This document shows, in pieces, positions 1 through 22,990 of a stretch of 64,000 nucleotides of DNA. The DNA is taken from positions 4,207,001 through 4,271,000 of the forward strand of contig NC_064554.1 of NCBI RefSeq assembly GCF_023856365.1, given 5' to 3'. This DNA comes from Brienomyrus brachyistius (taxonomy: Eukaryota > Chordata > Actinopteri > Osteoglossiformes > Mormyridae). The notes under the pieces were generated by a model that saw only the letters and a list, made by a program, of their open reading frames with translations, searched no databases and was not told the DNA's origin. The translations under genes were made by a program, and so were the position numbers. Each line of letters begins with the position of its first letter. Position 1 is the first letter of the stretch.

Positions 1-1215
1 TAAGACGCCTGCAGACAAAACAGCCGCCACACCTACTGGCCTCATCCACAAACTCCTGCCGGGATGCCATTAGGTAGCTGTATCCACACTTCCTTTATGG
101 GTAACTGCTGCTCACCCTCCCCTCCTCCTCCTCCCTGTAACCCCACCCCCATGCCTCCCACGATGCCACACGCGGGAGAAGCCTGGGCCCTGCTTTCACA
201 TGCAAATTGCACTTTAATCTCGCCACTCTAATAGACAGCCATGGCAACACAGGCAGAGTTATAATGAGGCGGGTGCCCCAGTGTGCATCGCTGTCCTGCT
301 CACACACATGCAGACACAAAACACGTTACATTGTTATCATTCCTATGCTATTCAGCTGCTATAACTACATTTTTTTTTATACTGCAACTGTACAATAATC
401 AAATAAAATTAGCATCTTACATGACATTTCGTGAAGGAAAATAATTTTTTTAATATAATTCTGGAGTGTAGTTATCCCTTGATTGTTTTTTAAATGGCGT
501 TGATTATTTTACTACTATTTTATTTAAATTTTTATGTATCTTTGGTGGGAAGCACATATATTTGATTGTAAGTACAGATGTACAATAGCAAAGATACTCT
601 ATTCTATCCTATTAAAGGTTGCAGTTCCTGTCCAGCGTCAACTTACTGACAAAGCACTAGACATTGGCATGTAAATTCTCAGCAGACCACCATATTTTAG
701 AGACAGTACGCCGCAGGAGGACCGGGGCAGAGCCCCCGGCCGCGGTCCATCGGGCCGGGGCGGTCCATCGGGCCGGGTGGTCCGTCGGCAGAGCCCCCCC
801 TCCCGCTCACGCTCTCCAGGCCCTGCTCACAGTGCTCGGTACGGCCACGCCGCACAGTGACAGATGGCAGTATGCGTTTGTTGTTGCCTTTGGTTTTAAT
901 TACCCCAGCATGCAGAAACAGCCCCCCACCCCCACCCCGCTCTGGCAGCCACACTATCCATTACATCAATAATTATCCATAATAAGTGACTTTCGTCCTC
1001 ATTCAACAGAAAGCGGGAACCGATGGAAATCAGAGGAAAAGCAGCCAGCAAAGAAAAGAGATGCAGACCCAAATTGCGTGGGAGGGGGTTCGCTGACAGG
1101 AGGGGGGTGGATGAGGTCAAAAGAATAACAGTAAAAAATGACCCCGCGGTCAGATTGTGGGAGGGGGGAGGCCGTGTGACTAGCTATTAGACAACCCCTG
1201 CAGACCAGAGGTTAC
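1..1215. other. Non-coding stretch
   Basis: AT-rich sequence with one CpG-rich patch at 700-850. No supported gene; short open frames overlap on both strands. Confidence 0.6.
742..795. repeat. 18-bp GC-rich tandem repeat
   Basis: GCGGTCCATCGGGCCGGG occurs twice exactly (742-759, 760-777) and a third time degenerately, within a small CpG-rich patch (700-850). Confidence 0.8.
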
Positions 1216-1391
1216 CGTGTCCAGGTCACGCCGGTGACCTTCACCGTGCAGGAAGGAGCGTGTCTCCTGGGCAGGGGCCCCCACCACCTGCTGCTGGATC
1301 TCCACAGCCGTCTTGGAGAGTCTGATGCCGGCCAGAGGCTGTGAGTGTGGAGACACCAGTGAGATTTCCACAGGTAGGGAGCCAACGTGAA
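1216..1391 (-). CDS. Isolated exon-like block, unknown gene
   Basis: On the minus strand an acceptor with a pyrimidine tract (CACTCCCCCCAG) is followed by 58 open codons (HVGSLPVEISLVSPHSQPLA... IQQQVVGAPAQETRSF) and a GTAACC donor after GACACG. No partner exon was found and I do not recognise the protein. If real it belongs to a gene continuing left of the window. Confidence 0.22.
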
Positions 1392-4300
1392 CTGGGGGGA
1401 GTGAAAACGTGCCACGAAGCTCCTTCACACACTTGCACATAAACGGGAAACGACGCATTGCAGGGAAACGACGCTCTGTCAAATTCTCCCTCTACTTTCA
1501 GGTTACCAGCTAATGAAGTTACACTCCCTGCCTCACTGCGCCGGTTTTACACAGAAAACAGGCTGATCTTCCTCCCTCTGTAACCCAGCATTACGAAGCT
1601 ATTAGTAGGGTGCAAAGTTAAGTGGCCCAGCCCGATTAACGTTAAGTGGGTTTAATATTAAAGCGCGCCGGTCTGTCGCTCTGGGTCATGCACAATAGCC
1701 TTTATTCATTTCATTACAGATACAGACGCTCCTCTACTTACGAATAAGATGCATTCCGAATGGTCTTTCGTAACAAGAAATGTAACTTATCGTTAGCTAA
1801 TGTCGTTATTCAACATCATTTTAAGGGTATACGCAAGTACAAAGAACTAGGATGCTGGGAGTACGTATGCTACACTGCTGCGTGGTGGGAGTAGCGGCCA
1901 GAAGTCTTGCTAGGCAGAATTCGCACGCAGAAAAAACCAAAAGATGTTGCGGACAGGAAACGGGAGCCCAATGAACACAATTTGGACTTACAGATCTCTT
2001 TGTTCGTATGTTCCTATGTTCCCAAGTTGAAAGTTCCTAAGCAGAGGAGCATCTGTATTTCGGAATTTGTCTACAGACTCAGCATAAAATAAAATAAAAT
2101 AAAATAAAAACTTTAAACCCATCGGATGTTCGTTGTGGTTTGGACAACAGATAGAAATCTAATTTAGTATACTAGACAACGCAGATTTACTGAGGCAGTT
2201 GGTAGCTACGCCAGACATTTGGAATTATGGACATGCAAACCAGCTGAACACGTGCGTACTGGACTCGGCCTTTGCCAGTGTGGATCAGGGGTGGGCAAAT
2301 CCAAAGATCTAAGCTGTGCACACACCCCCGGACCCCCAGAACTGGGCAGTCCTGGTTTAGATAAAATATACCCAGGGACGTACTGACCTTGGGGACACGC
2401 ATGTAGCCCCCGATATTGAATTAGTTCTCATAAATAGACCTTTGCATTTAAATTGTGTTCCCCCCCATAGCAAACTCTCTAGTACGGCCTTGTTTATGCC
2501 AAATTAAAAATGATAGGCTATATGACCATCAACCAAATACACAGGGGATGTTTTGCAAATTATTATCGCGTAATTTCTTAATTTATTTCATGCTATTAGA
2601 CCAAATTTTTTGTTTGGAGGATTTAACATGCAGCACGATGTGAGGCCCAGGCGAAAATCCCACATGTTTTGTTTACCTGTCACCTGGGTGGGGGGAGGAC
2701 CGGCACTTGCGTCATTCGGCGACCTCAGGCGCTCGCCCAGGTCTCCGGTGCCCTGATTGCTTCTCGATGGCCCTAAGTAACCGATCCCCAAAGCTGCACC
2801 GGGATGCGCCGCGTTTCCAAACAATTTCATCACCTCTGTCCTCCGTGTAGTCATTCACCGTGTCATTAGCCTCAGTCATTGCTTATAATCAGACGATTAC
2901 ACAGCTGGAAATTAAACGGCACGGTCTCAAGAGGTGCCGCATTTCACGACCAGAAGCTGCCAAAAACAGCTATTAAACGAATAAGCGATGAAAGCGCTCG
3001 GCTCGCACCTGAGATGTCGACCGCACTTGCTCATGCACATCAATTATCAGGCGGTGAATTAGGAGCAAACGACCAGGAAAGCCTGCTTTCTCAGCGACTC
3101 GTTATCGATGTCAAGTATACAAGTATTTCTGTAATGGGTATATTTTTACTGCTTCATGTAAGGACTCCCAAATGACAGGATGCAAACAATGAGATCACTC
3201 ACAGATTGATTGGCTCACAGACACACGCAGCAAGAGCTGGCGAGACTGGAGCTGACATGCAAAGGACGGCGTCAGCGCGGTCGCACATAACCGCGCATAC
3301 GTGCAGCCTGGGGACTCGAGCACATGTCCGCATTTAGACGCATATCTGAATATGTGCAGGACTGCGCCAGTGTTAACCCACATCTGCACGTGCAAGCAGA
3401 TGGGCTACAAATTCGGCTTTCTGACATTCATTCTGAGCTGAAGAGTAACTTTGTCACCACTGCCTGTGATACAGTCCTTACAGTTAAACCACAGATGTTA
3501 TCTGTGAGTGTGTGTCAGTGTGTGTGGGGCGGGGGTGCTACACTCATGCTGCATTTTTGAGGAGGTTCATCCCCCCCCCCCCCACCCAACTGTTTGGTAC
3601 CACAGGTCTTATTTCAAGAGGAAAGAAAAATGATCGATGAATTGCTCGTCGCCGAAAGCCCTTCAGAATCACTAAGGCAGCATGGAGCCTGGCCGGCCGT
3701 GCGTGATCTCCTCTTTATCTCTTCGTTTACCTGTTTTCTGGCCCTGGATTGAAACAGACCTGGCATAGGGAGAAATCAATCAACAGGCTAAACACCAGGC
3801 ATTTGCAGCCATGCATGGAGAATGTAGATCCGGGAGCGGCTCTTGGTAAATAAAGAGGACCCTTGTGACGTCAGACGGTCCAAGGCTCATGCCGGTGATC
3901 GACAAACCCCAGGATCTATCAGAACCCACCCAGCATCCTTCTGCTAGCCTCGATACCATCTTACCACCCCGCAGACGTGGAAAAAACTGTCAGTTAGGCA
4001 GCAGGGTGACTCAGCCGCTCCCTGGGTGGAAAATGCGCGAGCGTAGCGTGATGCCGTTTAGCGTCTGCCGAGAGCGATCCGAGCCGCATCGGCAGGCTGA
4101 TCACACGCCAGCGAGCTGCGGCTCCACAACCGTCAGCTGTGCTCACTACCGCTCTGCGGCGTAGATCCAGAAATGTCACGGGAAATAGAGCCTCCTCTGC
4201 TTGCGTTAAACCAGCTCTTTCCAAATTGGGGGAAGGATAAGCCATTTCTTTAGGTCGTTGCCTGTAACAGGGGTTAAGCATCTGTAAAATTGTGGCTGTA

Positions 4301-4505
4301 TGTTGCAAGCTGGAGGAGAGCTCTGGTGGGTTAAGTACCCTCAGATTGTCTCGTACTGCTCTGTGACCCGAACACCGGCAGCATCAGAAAAATTACACTC
4401 CCGGATCCAGCACTCACTCCGCTCGTGGTTTGATACGCCACCTCACATTATGGAATTTGACCCAAGGAAGTGTGTGTGTGTGTGTGTGGGGGGGGGGGGG
4501 GATAT
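1392..4505. other. Non-coding stretch
   Basis: No supported exon. Holds the AAAAT microsatellite, a run of 13 C at 3571-3583 and a TG/G run near 4470-4500. Segments near 2870-3100 and 3640-3880 are complex, non-repetitive sequence that could be conserved non-coding DNA; not testable here. Confidence 0.5.
2085..2110. repeat. (AAAAT)n microsatellite
   Basis: About five perfect AAAAT units. Confidence 0.85.
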
Positions 4506-5120
4506 ATTACATTGTGGGGACCAAACTAAAACCTGGTAAAACTAAATAACCTGGTTAAATAAAAACTTATTATTTTAACATTGTGGGGACCCACAAGGGA
4601 AAACTCAGTTTTATATTTTATAAAACTGTGAATGCAATCAAAAAACTAAAAATGCCAAAAGTCTTATATTTTTGTTTGGTTACTTATGGTTAAAGTTAGG
4701 GCTGGGTGGGGGTTAGGGTTGTCATGTTCGTATTAGAGGATTCCCCATAGAAATGAATGGACGGTCCCTGCAAAGATATGAGTATAAATGTGTGTGTGTG
4801 AATGAGCGTGTATTAGGTTTATATTATTTTGTGGGGACCAAATGACGCCCACAATGGCATTAAAAACCTGCCATTGTGGGCTGACAAAATGTTATTTTGA
4901 CATTGTGGGGATCATTTTTGGGGTCCCCACAAAAATCAGTGACTGCTATCAGAAAACTAAAAATACCAAAAGTCTTAAATTTTTGTTTGGTTACTTATGG
5001 TTAATGTTAGGGCTGGGTGGGGGTTATAGTCGTCATGTTGGGATTAGGGTTATGCCCATAGAAATGAATGGAGAGTCCCCACAAAGATATAATTACAAAC
5101 CTCTGTGTGTGTGTGTGTAG
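4506..5120 (+). repeat. Two tandem diverged copies of a fish repeat
   Basis: Copy one is about 4506-4795 and copy two about 4829-5120. Both carry ATTGTGGGGACC, AAAAGTCTTA, TTTTTGTTTGGTTACTTATG, TTAGGGCTGGGTGGGGGTTA and CATAGAAATGAATGGA in the same order and end at a TG run. Confidence 0.75.
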
Positions 5121-7984
5121 TGGGCATACAAACACACAAACATAACCCAAGGGTCGCTTGCTGAAAGTGCCAATTTCATTATCTCTGATTCTGCACAGAG
5201 AGACATTCCAGGTGCGTCGCTCTCCTACCCTGACTGACAGCCTCGCTTTTCGCTTTATTTCTCCCCATCAGGCTGCGTGTGTGTAGATGCCAGGTTGGCT
5301 TTCATCGCCCGCTACTCCCATGTGGCATTAAAAACGCGTCTTTCGGTTGAGATCACTCAAATTAAAAACACATTCCCCCCCCCCCCAGTTCGGGATGTTC
5401 TTTGACAATCTACAGTGGCTTCACTCCCTTTCATGTCTGTATGAATTTATATGTTTTAATAGAACAAAGTTGTAACTGTACAATAACCAGGCGCTGATTT
5501 TCCAGCAGAGAAATTAAGTGTGATGTCTTACATACTCTGTTCCTTAGGGTTAAGCATGTCCATCGCTTATGAAAAGGCTCAGCCAAACTCAAAAATAGGG
5601 GGTCTCAGCTCGAGTAATAATAGGGAAAATAGCTCCTGTTCCTCTCTTTCAAAGCAGCATTCTCTACTTTCCAGTTAAAAATGCCAGTCTAACGAGGCAT
5701 TTGCATGGTGATTGTGTGACAGTCAATCCCATCGCACAAATAACAGACTCTGCAAAAGAGTTCTTTCTGCAGTTCGCAATGAGGGGATCACCACCGTCCG
5801 CGGGACAGAAGGCCCAGGCAGATCCTGAAAGCATCCCCTTGTCCAACCGCGTCTGATAATGCGGAAGACAACAACTCCGGCGCACAAACACTGCTGAACA
5901 CTGTCTCCTTTTCCTTATTAGGTTTCAGGCACTGACCAAAGTGGGGGTTGGTTCACCTTTAGAGAATTTAATAAATGCTGTTTATCTGTCTGGGCGCTGC
6001 AGGGGGTAGGGAGGGGAGGAAGGGGTGGGGTAGGGCTGCACTACCTGATGCAACCCAACGCAATCGTTTTGTGCGTGTTAGTCCTATTCCCACGCTTGTC
6101 CCTCCCCAGTCCTCAGGGACTCACCACTGAGACCCAAGTCACTCTGTCCGCGAATAAAACGAGCAAACAAACAGCTCAGTGGTGCCCTGCTTTACCTCCG
6201 CTGGAGGACGATCTCTCCGCTTCTCCTCTTATTTTATTATTTTTTTTACTGCTTACTGAACACTTTTATCTGGCAGCCTTGTCTGTTTGTTTGGTTGCCG
6301 TATCACGTTGGCGAAATCTGGGTTAAGCATTGAGTATTTTTTTCTCGAGAGCCAAACAGCATGAGTCCCCGGGAGCCGAGCTGCCAGCCGACTTCGCCTT
6401 CCTGAAAAGTGCCCACATTCACAGTCTTAGTCAATTACAGAAACGAATGTGAAAAGTAAACTCAGCCAGCTAATGATTGTGTCCATCTGTGCCTCTCCTT
6501 GGTCTTTCCCCTGGTTGCAGAGCCAGGTGGTCTGAGCGGGGAGCAGTTTCAGTCTCTCACTACACACTTGTGCCTGATAGTCATGTGATGAAGGACTGTA
6601 ATGATTACGGGCCATTGGACCCGCTAACAGGCTGTCAGTCCTGAAGAAATTGCTTATGACTTTTGAAAAACAATCACAACACCCTTAGAACTCTTACTGA
6701 CAGCCTGATTCGGCTACGACGTATAATCTTACCATCTATTTTTCCTGTTGGTCACGGGGAAAGGCAGCCATATCTGGTACAGGCCGTGAACTGGGCTCAT
6801 CAGAACGGGTTTTGTTCACAGTAGCCGTGCAATAAGTGGCCCGCGGGTCACGTTCTGAGGAAGAGGACGGTGAGAGGGCCCAGCTTAATACCCAGAGTCC
6901 CAACACAAACAATGGCGCGGAGTTCTTGAGCCTTGCAATTTCCTGACGCTGCCTTTTATTAAATCCTGCTCACGGACAGAAAACGAGAGCAATATTGGAG
7001 ACAGACTTGCAGGCCGGCAGACGTGTGCAAAAAAGCTGCGTGTGTTTTGACTATGAGTGATCTTTGTTTTACATGTGACTGAAAATTAGCAGCATGTCCT
7101 AATTATAAATATGGATTATGGTAATATTTTGTTATAGCCGTAAATCAGCAAGTCTTATGAATGAAGGGAAATCAAAAATACTCAACCTATAGAAACATTC
7201 AGAATTTGTTTGGTATAAATACTGCACAATCCCATTTGATGATGTGCTTTACTTTATAACAATGTCGTCAAATTAAGGATTGTTCTGCATTATGTCCAGT
7301 TGTCTTTCTTGTGCTCTGTCCTGAATCGATCCTTCGCAGGCACTATCTGAACCACCTGGTCCTTCCAATCTCCGCATCAGTGGTTTCCTGCAGCGCAGGC
7401 ATGACGAACGTGGGCGACAGCATCGACTGTGAGGCGCGAGTCATGCACAAGCGTCCGCAAGGCTTCCGGGCGCCGGCCCCAGCAGCCAATCACAGAACGC
7501 CGCATGACAAAACCGCAGCGGGACCTGACTGGCGGCCGAGGGCCTGGACGTCATCGGTGAGCCAGACGTAGGGTGACTTCCTGCCGATGGGGCGCTGTAC
7601 AGCCGTGCGCGCACTGCACCAACCACGCCGGAGCTGCGGCTCCGGCTGTAGCCAGAGGCTCTTACCGTTTATCTAAGCAGCAGGCGATCTTTATCCAAAG
7701 ATCTTCGCTCAGGGCATGTGTCAATCTCAGGACCACTAGCTTCTTATTTTGGCTATTTAGCTACATCATCCTCCTGTTTATAGCTGCAAAGGGGAAGTGC
7801 ACTGGCTTCCTTTAAACAAATAAATAAGCAGACAAATGTGTCACACGAATAAGCGACCGCTGAAGGCGAGGAACCCAACTATCCGGGGCATCGCCCTAAT
7901 CAACAAGAGAGAGAATATTTAAATGTAGCGGTTGTCATGGCGACTTGCAGGCTGTGCAGTCAGCGCTATATAAATGCATCAAAA
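5121..7984. other. Non-coding stretch
   Basis: No supported gene. A C run at about 5375 and a modest CpG-rich patch at 7380-7660 without a splice-bounded frame. Confidence 0.5.
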
Positions 7985-8260
7985 CCCATCCATCCGTATT
8001 CTGAGCACTCACAGGGCGGCCCGGAGCCTATCCCAGGCAGCGCAAGGCTGGGGTCCACCCTGGATGGGATGTAAGGACAGAGCAGGGCACATACACACAC
8101 AGTCATGCACATACTGTGGGCCGTTTCAGAGATGCCACTGAGTCTGACTGCATGTCCTCGAACTGCGGAGAAACTCCAGCCACCAGACTGGGTTCGGGAT
8201 CCGAATGTGGAGCCCAGAGTGATACCTGCCGAGCCACCGTACCTCTCTCCCCCCCCCCAA
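7985..8260 (-). mobile_element. Old SINE relic
   Basis: Reversed, diverged copy of the 45-kb SINE family: CCATCCATCCGTATTC tail, GGCCCGGAGCCTATCCCAGG body, GGGTTCGGGATCC at the head side. Confidence 0.45.
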
Positions 8261-9149
8261 TCACAACACTCAGAACCTGAACCTGGTTTCCGTGGGCTCC
8301 CTCACCTGTCGCCATAGGGATGCACTCTTCCTCGCCGCTGGCAGCCATCAACAAACACGGTCATCAATTTGGGTGTAGGACGACCAGATAATCCATGCCA
8401 GGTTTGTAAACTGGCATTTCAATTAAAAGGACCTGAATTTCACTTAAGCACTGAGTTCTTGCTGCGCGCTGATTGGTCAGTCGTCACTATAATGTGAAGC
8501 AGCTGGATGAGTCTGTCAGTCAAGGAAACAAACCAAAGCGCAAGACGAACTGAAGTATTCAGCCAAGCACAGGAGCATTTTGGTTATAAAGAAGCCTGGA
8601 CATCCAGAAGTAGCTGATAGAGTCTGTGATGACAAGCTGGGTGGAGTGTTTTTAAATCTCACATGAGAGTCGGTGTTTTCACACAGGGGAGAACATTGTC
8701 CCCGTCAGTAAAAATAACCATTTGGAGAAAGCTGCCGTACCAACAGCCTTTGCCAAACCATGTCCCCACGACGTCTCACATATTCCGACCTCTCGTCCAA
8801 TTTCTTATGTTTAACTGAGATATTAACTGTCTCAAACTTCAAATTACTTTACAGATTACAGACAGTCCTCACATATCGTAAATTTTAATGACGTTAATCA
8901 GATGCAAACAGGACTGTGTATTTGCGCTACTTAATTATTTGTTCAACTGTAGTAAAGTATATTTCCCTAAATTCCTTCTCTCTTTGGTTATGTATTGAAT
9001 TGCTGATACAAGCCATCATTAAAAATAAAAATAACCATAATTTTTTTAGAAAACAATAGGAGATATTTAAAAATATTTACATGTTGATGACTGAATGAGA
9101 GTGCCAATTACTGCATATTATTCCAGAATGCATAATTTTAATCTCTCTC

Positions 9150-9440
9150 TTCATCCATCTATTTTTCGTATTGCTTATCAAATGCAGGATTGAGGTTAGT
9201 CTGAAGCCAGTGTCTCAGGACATGCCGGACGGGATGTCAGTCCATTTCGGGGGACACACTCACAGACACTAAGGGGAACTCTGAGACCACGTTTCCCCTC
9301 ACCGCACACACAGATATTTTTGGGAGGGAACTGGAGTACTTAACAGAAACCAATATGCATGCGATGGGAAAGCGAAAACTCCGCACGCGCTCGTCTGAGT
9401 GTGGGAATTAAAGCCACAGATTCAGAGGTGTGAGGCCGCA
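9150..9440 (-). mobile_element. Old SINE relic
   Basis: Reversed, diverged copy: CATCCATCTATTTTTCGTAT tail, AACTGGAGTACTTAACAG and AAAACTCCGCACGCG body, CAGAGGTGTGAGGC at the head. Confidence 0.45.
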
Positions 9441-9958
9441 CGACGTACGACACGTAAATTACGAATTCGTTCAAAGAGCAGCTCAATCATGTTCAACTTA
9501 ATACCGTCCTATAAGGTCTCGGGCAAAGAAATTTGTATCGAACATTGACACAGATGCGGTCATTTGGACCCGATGTGAAATGCCATAAACTCTGTGTGTT
9601 TACACTTGACTGACCACCCTGGAGTGGATTTATAAACCTCAGAGGGCAAGCAGTGTCACCCCCCGAAAAAAAGGCTGCTTCACACACCTCGGGGCAGCTG
9701 AAACTGCTGCAAAAGTGACAGCCAGTGCTGGAGCACGAGGCCCACCCTGACACCTTCCACTTCTGTGCAGGAAGTGAAAATGAACATGCAAAATGAAGGC
9801 ATCAAATGAGTCACCGGCCACAATCTACCCACAAATGAGTCAGAATTTTGTTGCTGGTAGAAAGAGAGAGATACTAGACAAAGCAATTCTTAGCCGTGAA
9901 AAACTTCTATGCAAATTATCTTCCCAAGGCACAACAGATCTTTCCCAAAAACATCATT

Positions 9959-10177
9959 TTTATTAAATGATCATGACAGTAAATGAAACACTCGCAGGAG
10001 GGCAGATTGTGTGAGAGGCCAAATGAGGCCATTCAGAGGATTGTAAGGAAAGAATAGCATCGCTCAGAACACTGAACCCAGCCAGATGACAGCATCCCTG
10101 GATTTTAAGAATTTTACAGCAAGAATTTTGGCTCCCAGTGAAAAACACACACGAAGGTTCTATATTCAAGTGGACTG
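9959..10177 (-). other. gaa: gaa 3'UTR with AATAAA signal
   Basis: About 0.2 kb between the gaa stop and a minus-strand AATAAA (TTTATT at 9959-9964 on plus). The cleavage site itself is inferred. Confidence 0.5.
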
Positions 10178-19654
<9,477 letters not shown>

Positions 19655-20559
19655 GAGTACTGTCCAAACACACACTGTGTAAAGTGGCGATCAAATTTAA
19701 TCACACCAATAAAATCCACGTAAAAAGTCAACCTATAGCTCCATGGATGATTAAACCCCAAATAACAACTCTGGAAAGAGCGATGTACTGGCACAAATCA
19801 TCTGTCGTTAGACGGCCTCTCCATGTCATGATAGTGTAATGTTGCCTAGCGAATTGCAATCCTGTTATGTCCTAAAAATCCTGGCTAACACGATACGAAA
19901 TTTCTAGCAAAACGCACCTGCTAAAGTTTACTTTGCTGCATGATTTAAAACTGTTCTTGCCCATTCCTAAAGTGAAAGTGAAAATACTAACTTCAGAGTA
20001 CAATACCTCCATTTACACGTCAGCAAACACTTCGAACTGAGACTGAACTACGGGATCTCACTATGAACAAACCTAACAGGATTTATTTTATCAAATCTCT
20101 GCGTGTTAAACTGTTTTGATCCGTTGTCGTATTTTAGCGTGTAGATTTTCTTTCTCAGTATCAGAAAACAATAAAAACTTAGCAGCCTAATTTCACATTT
20201 TTTTCGATGTAACCTGTGAGTGAAAACTCGGGTTGATTATCTAAAAAAATTACATCTGCTTTTGTACAGTGAGCTTTGCAGTGCTGCCGATATAATGGCA
20301 CGCCTACTGGTGTTACCTGATCTCTGGCTCCGTCTTTTGACAATTTTAAGTCATGACTGTGTCTGACAGGACGAATGCAACCATAACCGATATGGAATTA
20401 CAATTAAACAATTAGCTCGTACCCAGGGTCTCCTTTCATATTATCACTTACATTGTTGGTAGTGATTAACGAGAAAAAAAAATGCTGCCAATTAGCCAAC
20501 TGAATTAACAAAACGCGATACTAATGTCACGCACCAATCCCCCCCACCCAAAAAAAAAA
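19655..20559. other. gaa upstream region
   Basis: AT-rich, with no CpG island and no CACGTG (TFEB-type) motif seen. It should contain the gaa promoter or a 5' intron, but I cannot place either. Confidence 0.4.
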
Positions 20560-22273
20560 AAAAAGAATTTAATGGAATATTTACATATGTGTACTGAAGC
20601 CCATTATCAGCAACAATTAGACTTCTGATCCAGTGGAATGTATCTGCTAATGCAAGTTGATCATTTTTAAAGCTTAATGGATCGTTAGAAAATCCTTTTG
20701 TAATTATGTTAGCACAAATGAAAATTGTTGCACTGAATAAGAAGAAGCAATAAAACAGGCCTTCTTTGGACAAGTTGAGTATCTGGAGAATCAGCAATTG
20801 TGAGTTCGATTATAAGCTCAAAAGGGTCAGAAACAAAGGTCTTTCTTATAAAATTGCCAGGAGACTGAAGCTCTCATACAATGCTGTGTACTGCTCCCTT
20901 CACAGACCAGCGCAAACCGGCTCTAACCACAATAGAATGAGGAGAGGAAGGACCTGATGCACAACTGAGCGAGGGGGTAAATATATTAGAGTGTGTAGTA
21001 TGAGACACAGATGCCTCATTGGTCTTAAACTGGCAGCTTCATTAAATCGTACCTGCAAAGGACCAGTCACAGTGTCTACAGTGAAGAGGCAACAGCAGGA
21101 TGCTGGCCTTCTAGGCAGAATTGCAAAAAAAAGAGTTAAAAATAAAAAGAAAAGACTGAGATGGACAAATGAACACAGATACTGCACAGGGAAAGATTGG
21201 AAAAAAGTGCTATGAATAGACGAATCTAAGTTTGAGGTGTTCGGATCACAAACAAGAATGTGAGACATAGATCAAATGAAAAGACGCTGGAGTGGTTCAC
21301 GACGTTAATCAAATGTGGTGGAGGAAATGTGATGTCCGGGGGCTGCTTTGGTGATGGTAAAGTGGGAGATTTATACAGGGAAAAGGGGATTTTGAAGAAG
21401 GAAGGCTATCACTTCATTTTGCAACGCCATGCCATACCTTGTGGATGGTACTTCATTGGAGTCAATTTTGTCCTACAACAGGATAATTACCCAAACACGG
21501 TTTCAAACTATGTAAGAACTATTTAGAGAAGAAGCAGCCAGTTGGTATTCTGTGTATAATGGAGCGACCAGCAGTCACCGGACCTCAGCTCTACTGAGCT
21601 GTTATGGAAGCAGCTTGACCAAATGGTACGTAAGAAGTGCCCGTCAAGCCAATCCAGCCTGTGGTAGATGCTTCAGGAAGCACAGGGTGAAATCGTATCA
21701 GATTCTGATACCTAGAATGGCCAAGGTCTACAAGGCGGCCAGTGCTGGCCAGGTATATAAGATTCTAACAGGTTTGGATGCTGTTCAACCAAATAGTTAC
21801 TTCAGCATTAGTTTAAATACACAAACTCGTGGCCATAGGTGGAAATTAGCGGGAGAACATTTCAAGCTGGATTTAAGGAAGCACTTCTTTACACAGCGTG
21901 TAGTCAGAGTATGGAATAGCCTTCCTGATAATGTAGTGCAAGCTGAATCATTCGGTTCCTTTAAATCAGAGCTAGATAAGATTTTAACGACTCTGAGCTA
22001 TTAGTTTAGTTCTCCCCAAGCGAGCTTGATGGGCCGAATGGCCTCCTCTCGTTTGTATAGTTCTTATGTTCTTATGCTGCAAATGGGGCACTCTTTGATG
22101 AAAGCTAAGTTTGAAGAACACAATCATTATTTTTATTTCAATAATGATTATTTCTATCGTTGTTGATTAGTGTTTGCTATTGATTTAGCTATATTTCTTA
22201 AATTCATTTCAGGTATGTTTTCATGGAACATAATGAAATTTCTAAGTGACCTCAAACTTTTGAATGGTAGTGT
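20560..22273 (+). mobile_element. Degenerate Tc1-like transposon interrupted by a LINE fragment
   Basis: Transposase remnants run on plus from about 20770 (LSYKIARRLKLSYNAVYCSL) through TVSTVKRQQQDAGLLGRIA, RLRWTNEHRYCTGKDWKKVL, IDESKFEVFGSQ and FVLQQDNYPNTVSNYV, with several stops and frame changes. After the inserted LINE (21632-22076) the element resumes (GALFDES) and ends in a Tc1-type terminus ACTTTTGAATGGTAGTGT at 22273. The matching left terminus was not found. It is inactive. Confidence 0.8.
21632..22076 (+). mobile_element. 5'-truncated LINE 3' end (CR1-like)
   Basis: A plus frame reads TRGHRWKLAGEHFKLDLRK, HFFTQRVVRVWNSLPDNVVQ and ESFGSFKSELDKIL, the C-terminal part of a non-LTR reverse-transcriptase polyprotein. 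It is followed by a GGGCCGAATGGCCTCC motif and a TTCTTATG repeat tail, all typical of fish CR1-like 3' ends. It splits the Tc1 element. Confidence 0.75.
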
Positions 22274-22899
22274 CTATCAGAACACATTTATCCATCCACC
22301 CACCTGTTTTCCAACAGCTCATACAGGGGTCACTGGAATATTAAGAAACTATAAAATTTGAAATATTTCATATACAAAAGTATATTTACTGGTTGATTTT
22401 TTTTTTAAATTAGAATATTACACGGTAGGGGCACAGAAAAATATAATATGTTGTGAGTAAAGCGAGATATTTGTAGCTTTGTTTAATTTGAAGTTTAAAC
22501 CATCCATCCATCCATCCACCCATCCAGTAAAATAAATATGTCACGTTTATTATTAAAAACATAAGTGTTTATACCGGACCAAAATGCGATTCGTAAGAAA
22601 TGTAATACATCTCTGTTACAAATTGCTTTTACATTGGGTACTCTTACTTACTTACATTTAAATTTTTCATTTTATAATTATATAGAACTGGTTCCAAATG
22701 GATTCCTTTGCTTACAGTATCTTCGATGCCTTTAAACAGTAATATTAGTCCAGGGTTGTAAAGCGCCAAATATCAGGTTACTGAAATATTTTTAAATTGG
22801 CTTTAATAAAAATCGGTCAAAACGCTGATACACCATATATAATTGCCGTTTTTTACATTTGAACAACAAAATGCGCATAAAAAGAATTCACCGGATAAT
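22274..22899. other. Non-coding stretch
   Basis: AT-rich. Two (CCAT)n tracts (near 22290 and 22500) look like SINE tail relics. No gene seen. Confidence 0.5.
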
Positions 22900-22990
22900 G
22901 TTACCAGATTTCCGGAAGTTATCGGTGGCGTGTGACGCAGACAGTGACGCGAGGCCGTTAGAGAGCTTAAATAGCATTCGGAGGCAGTGG
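22900..22990 (+). promoter_or_regulatory. Promoter-like GC-richer patch with ETS motif
   Basis: An ETS-type CCGGAAGT occurs at 22912-22919, followed within 45 bases by two TGACGC motifs, in otherwise AT-rich DNA. This sits just upstream of the candidate spliced transcript. Motif reading only. Confidence 0.3.
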
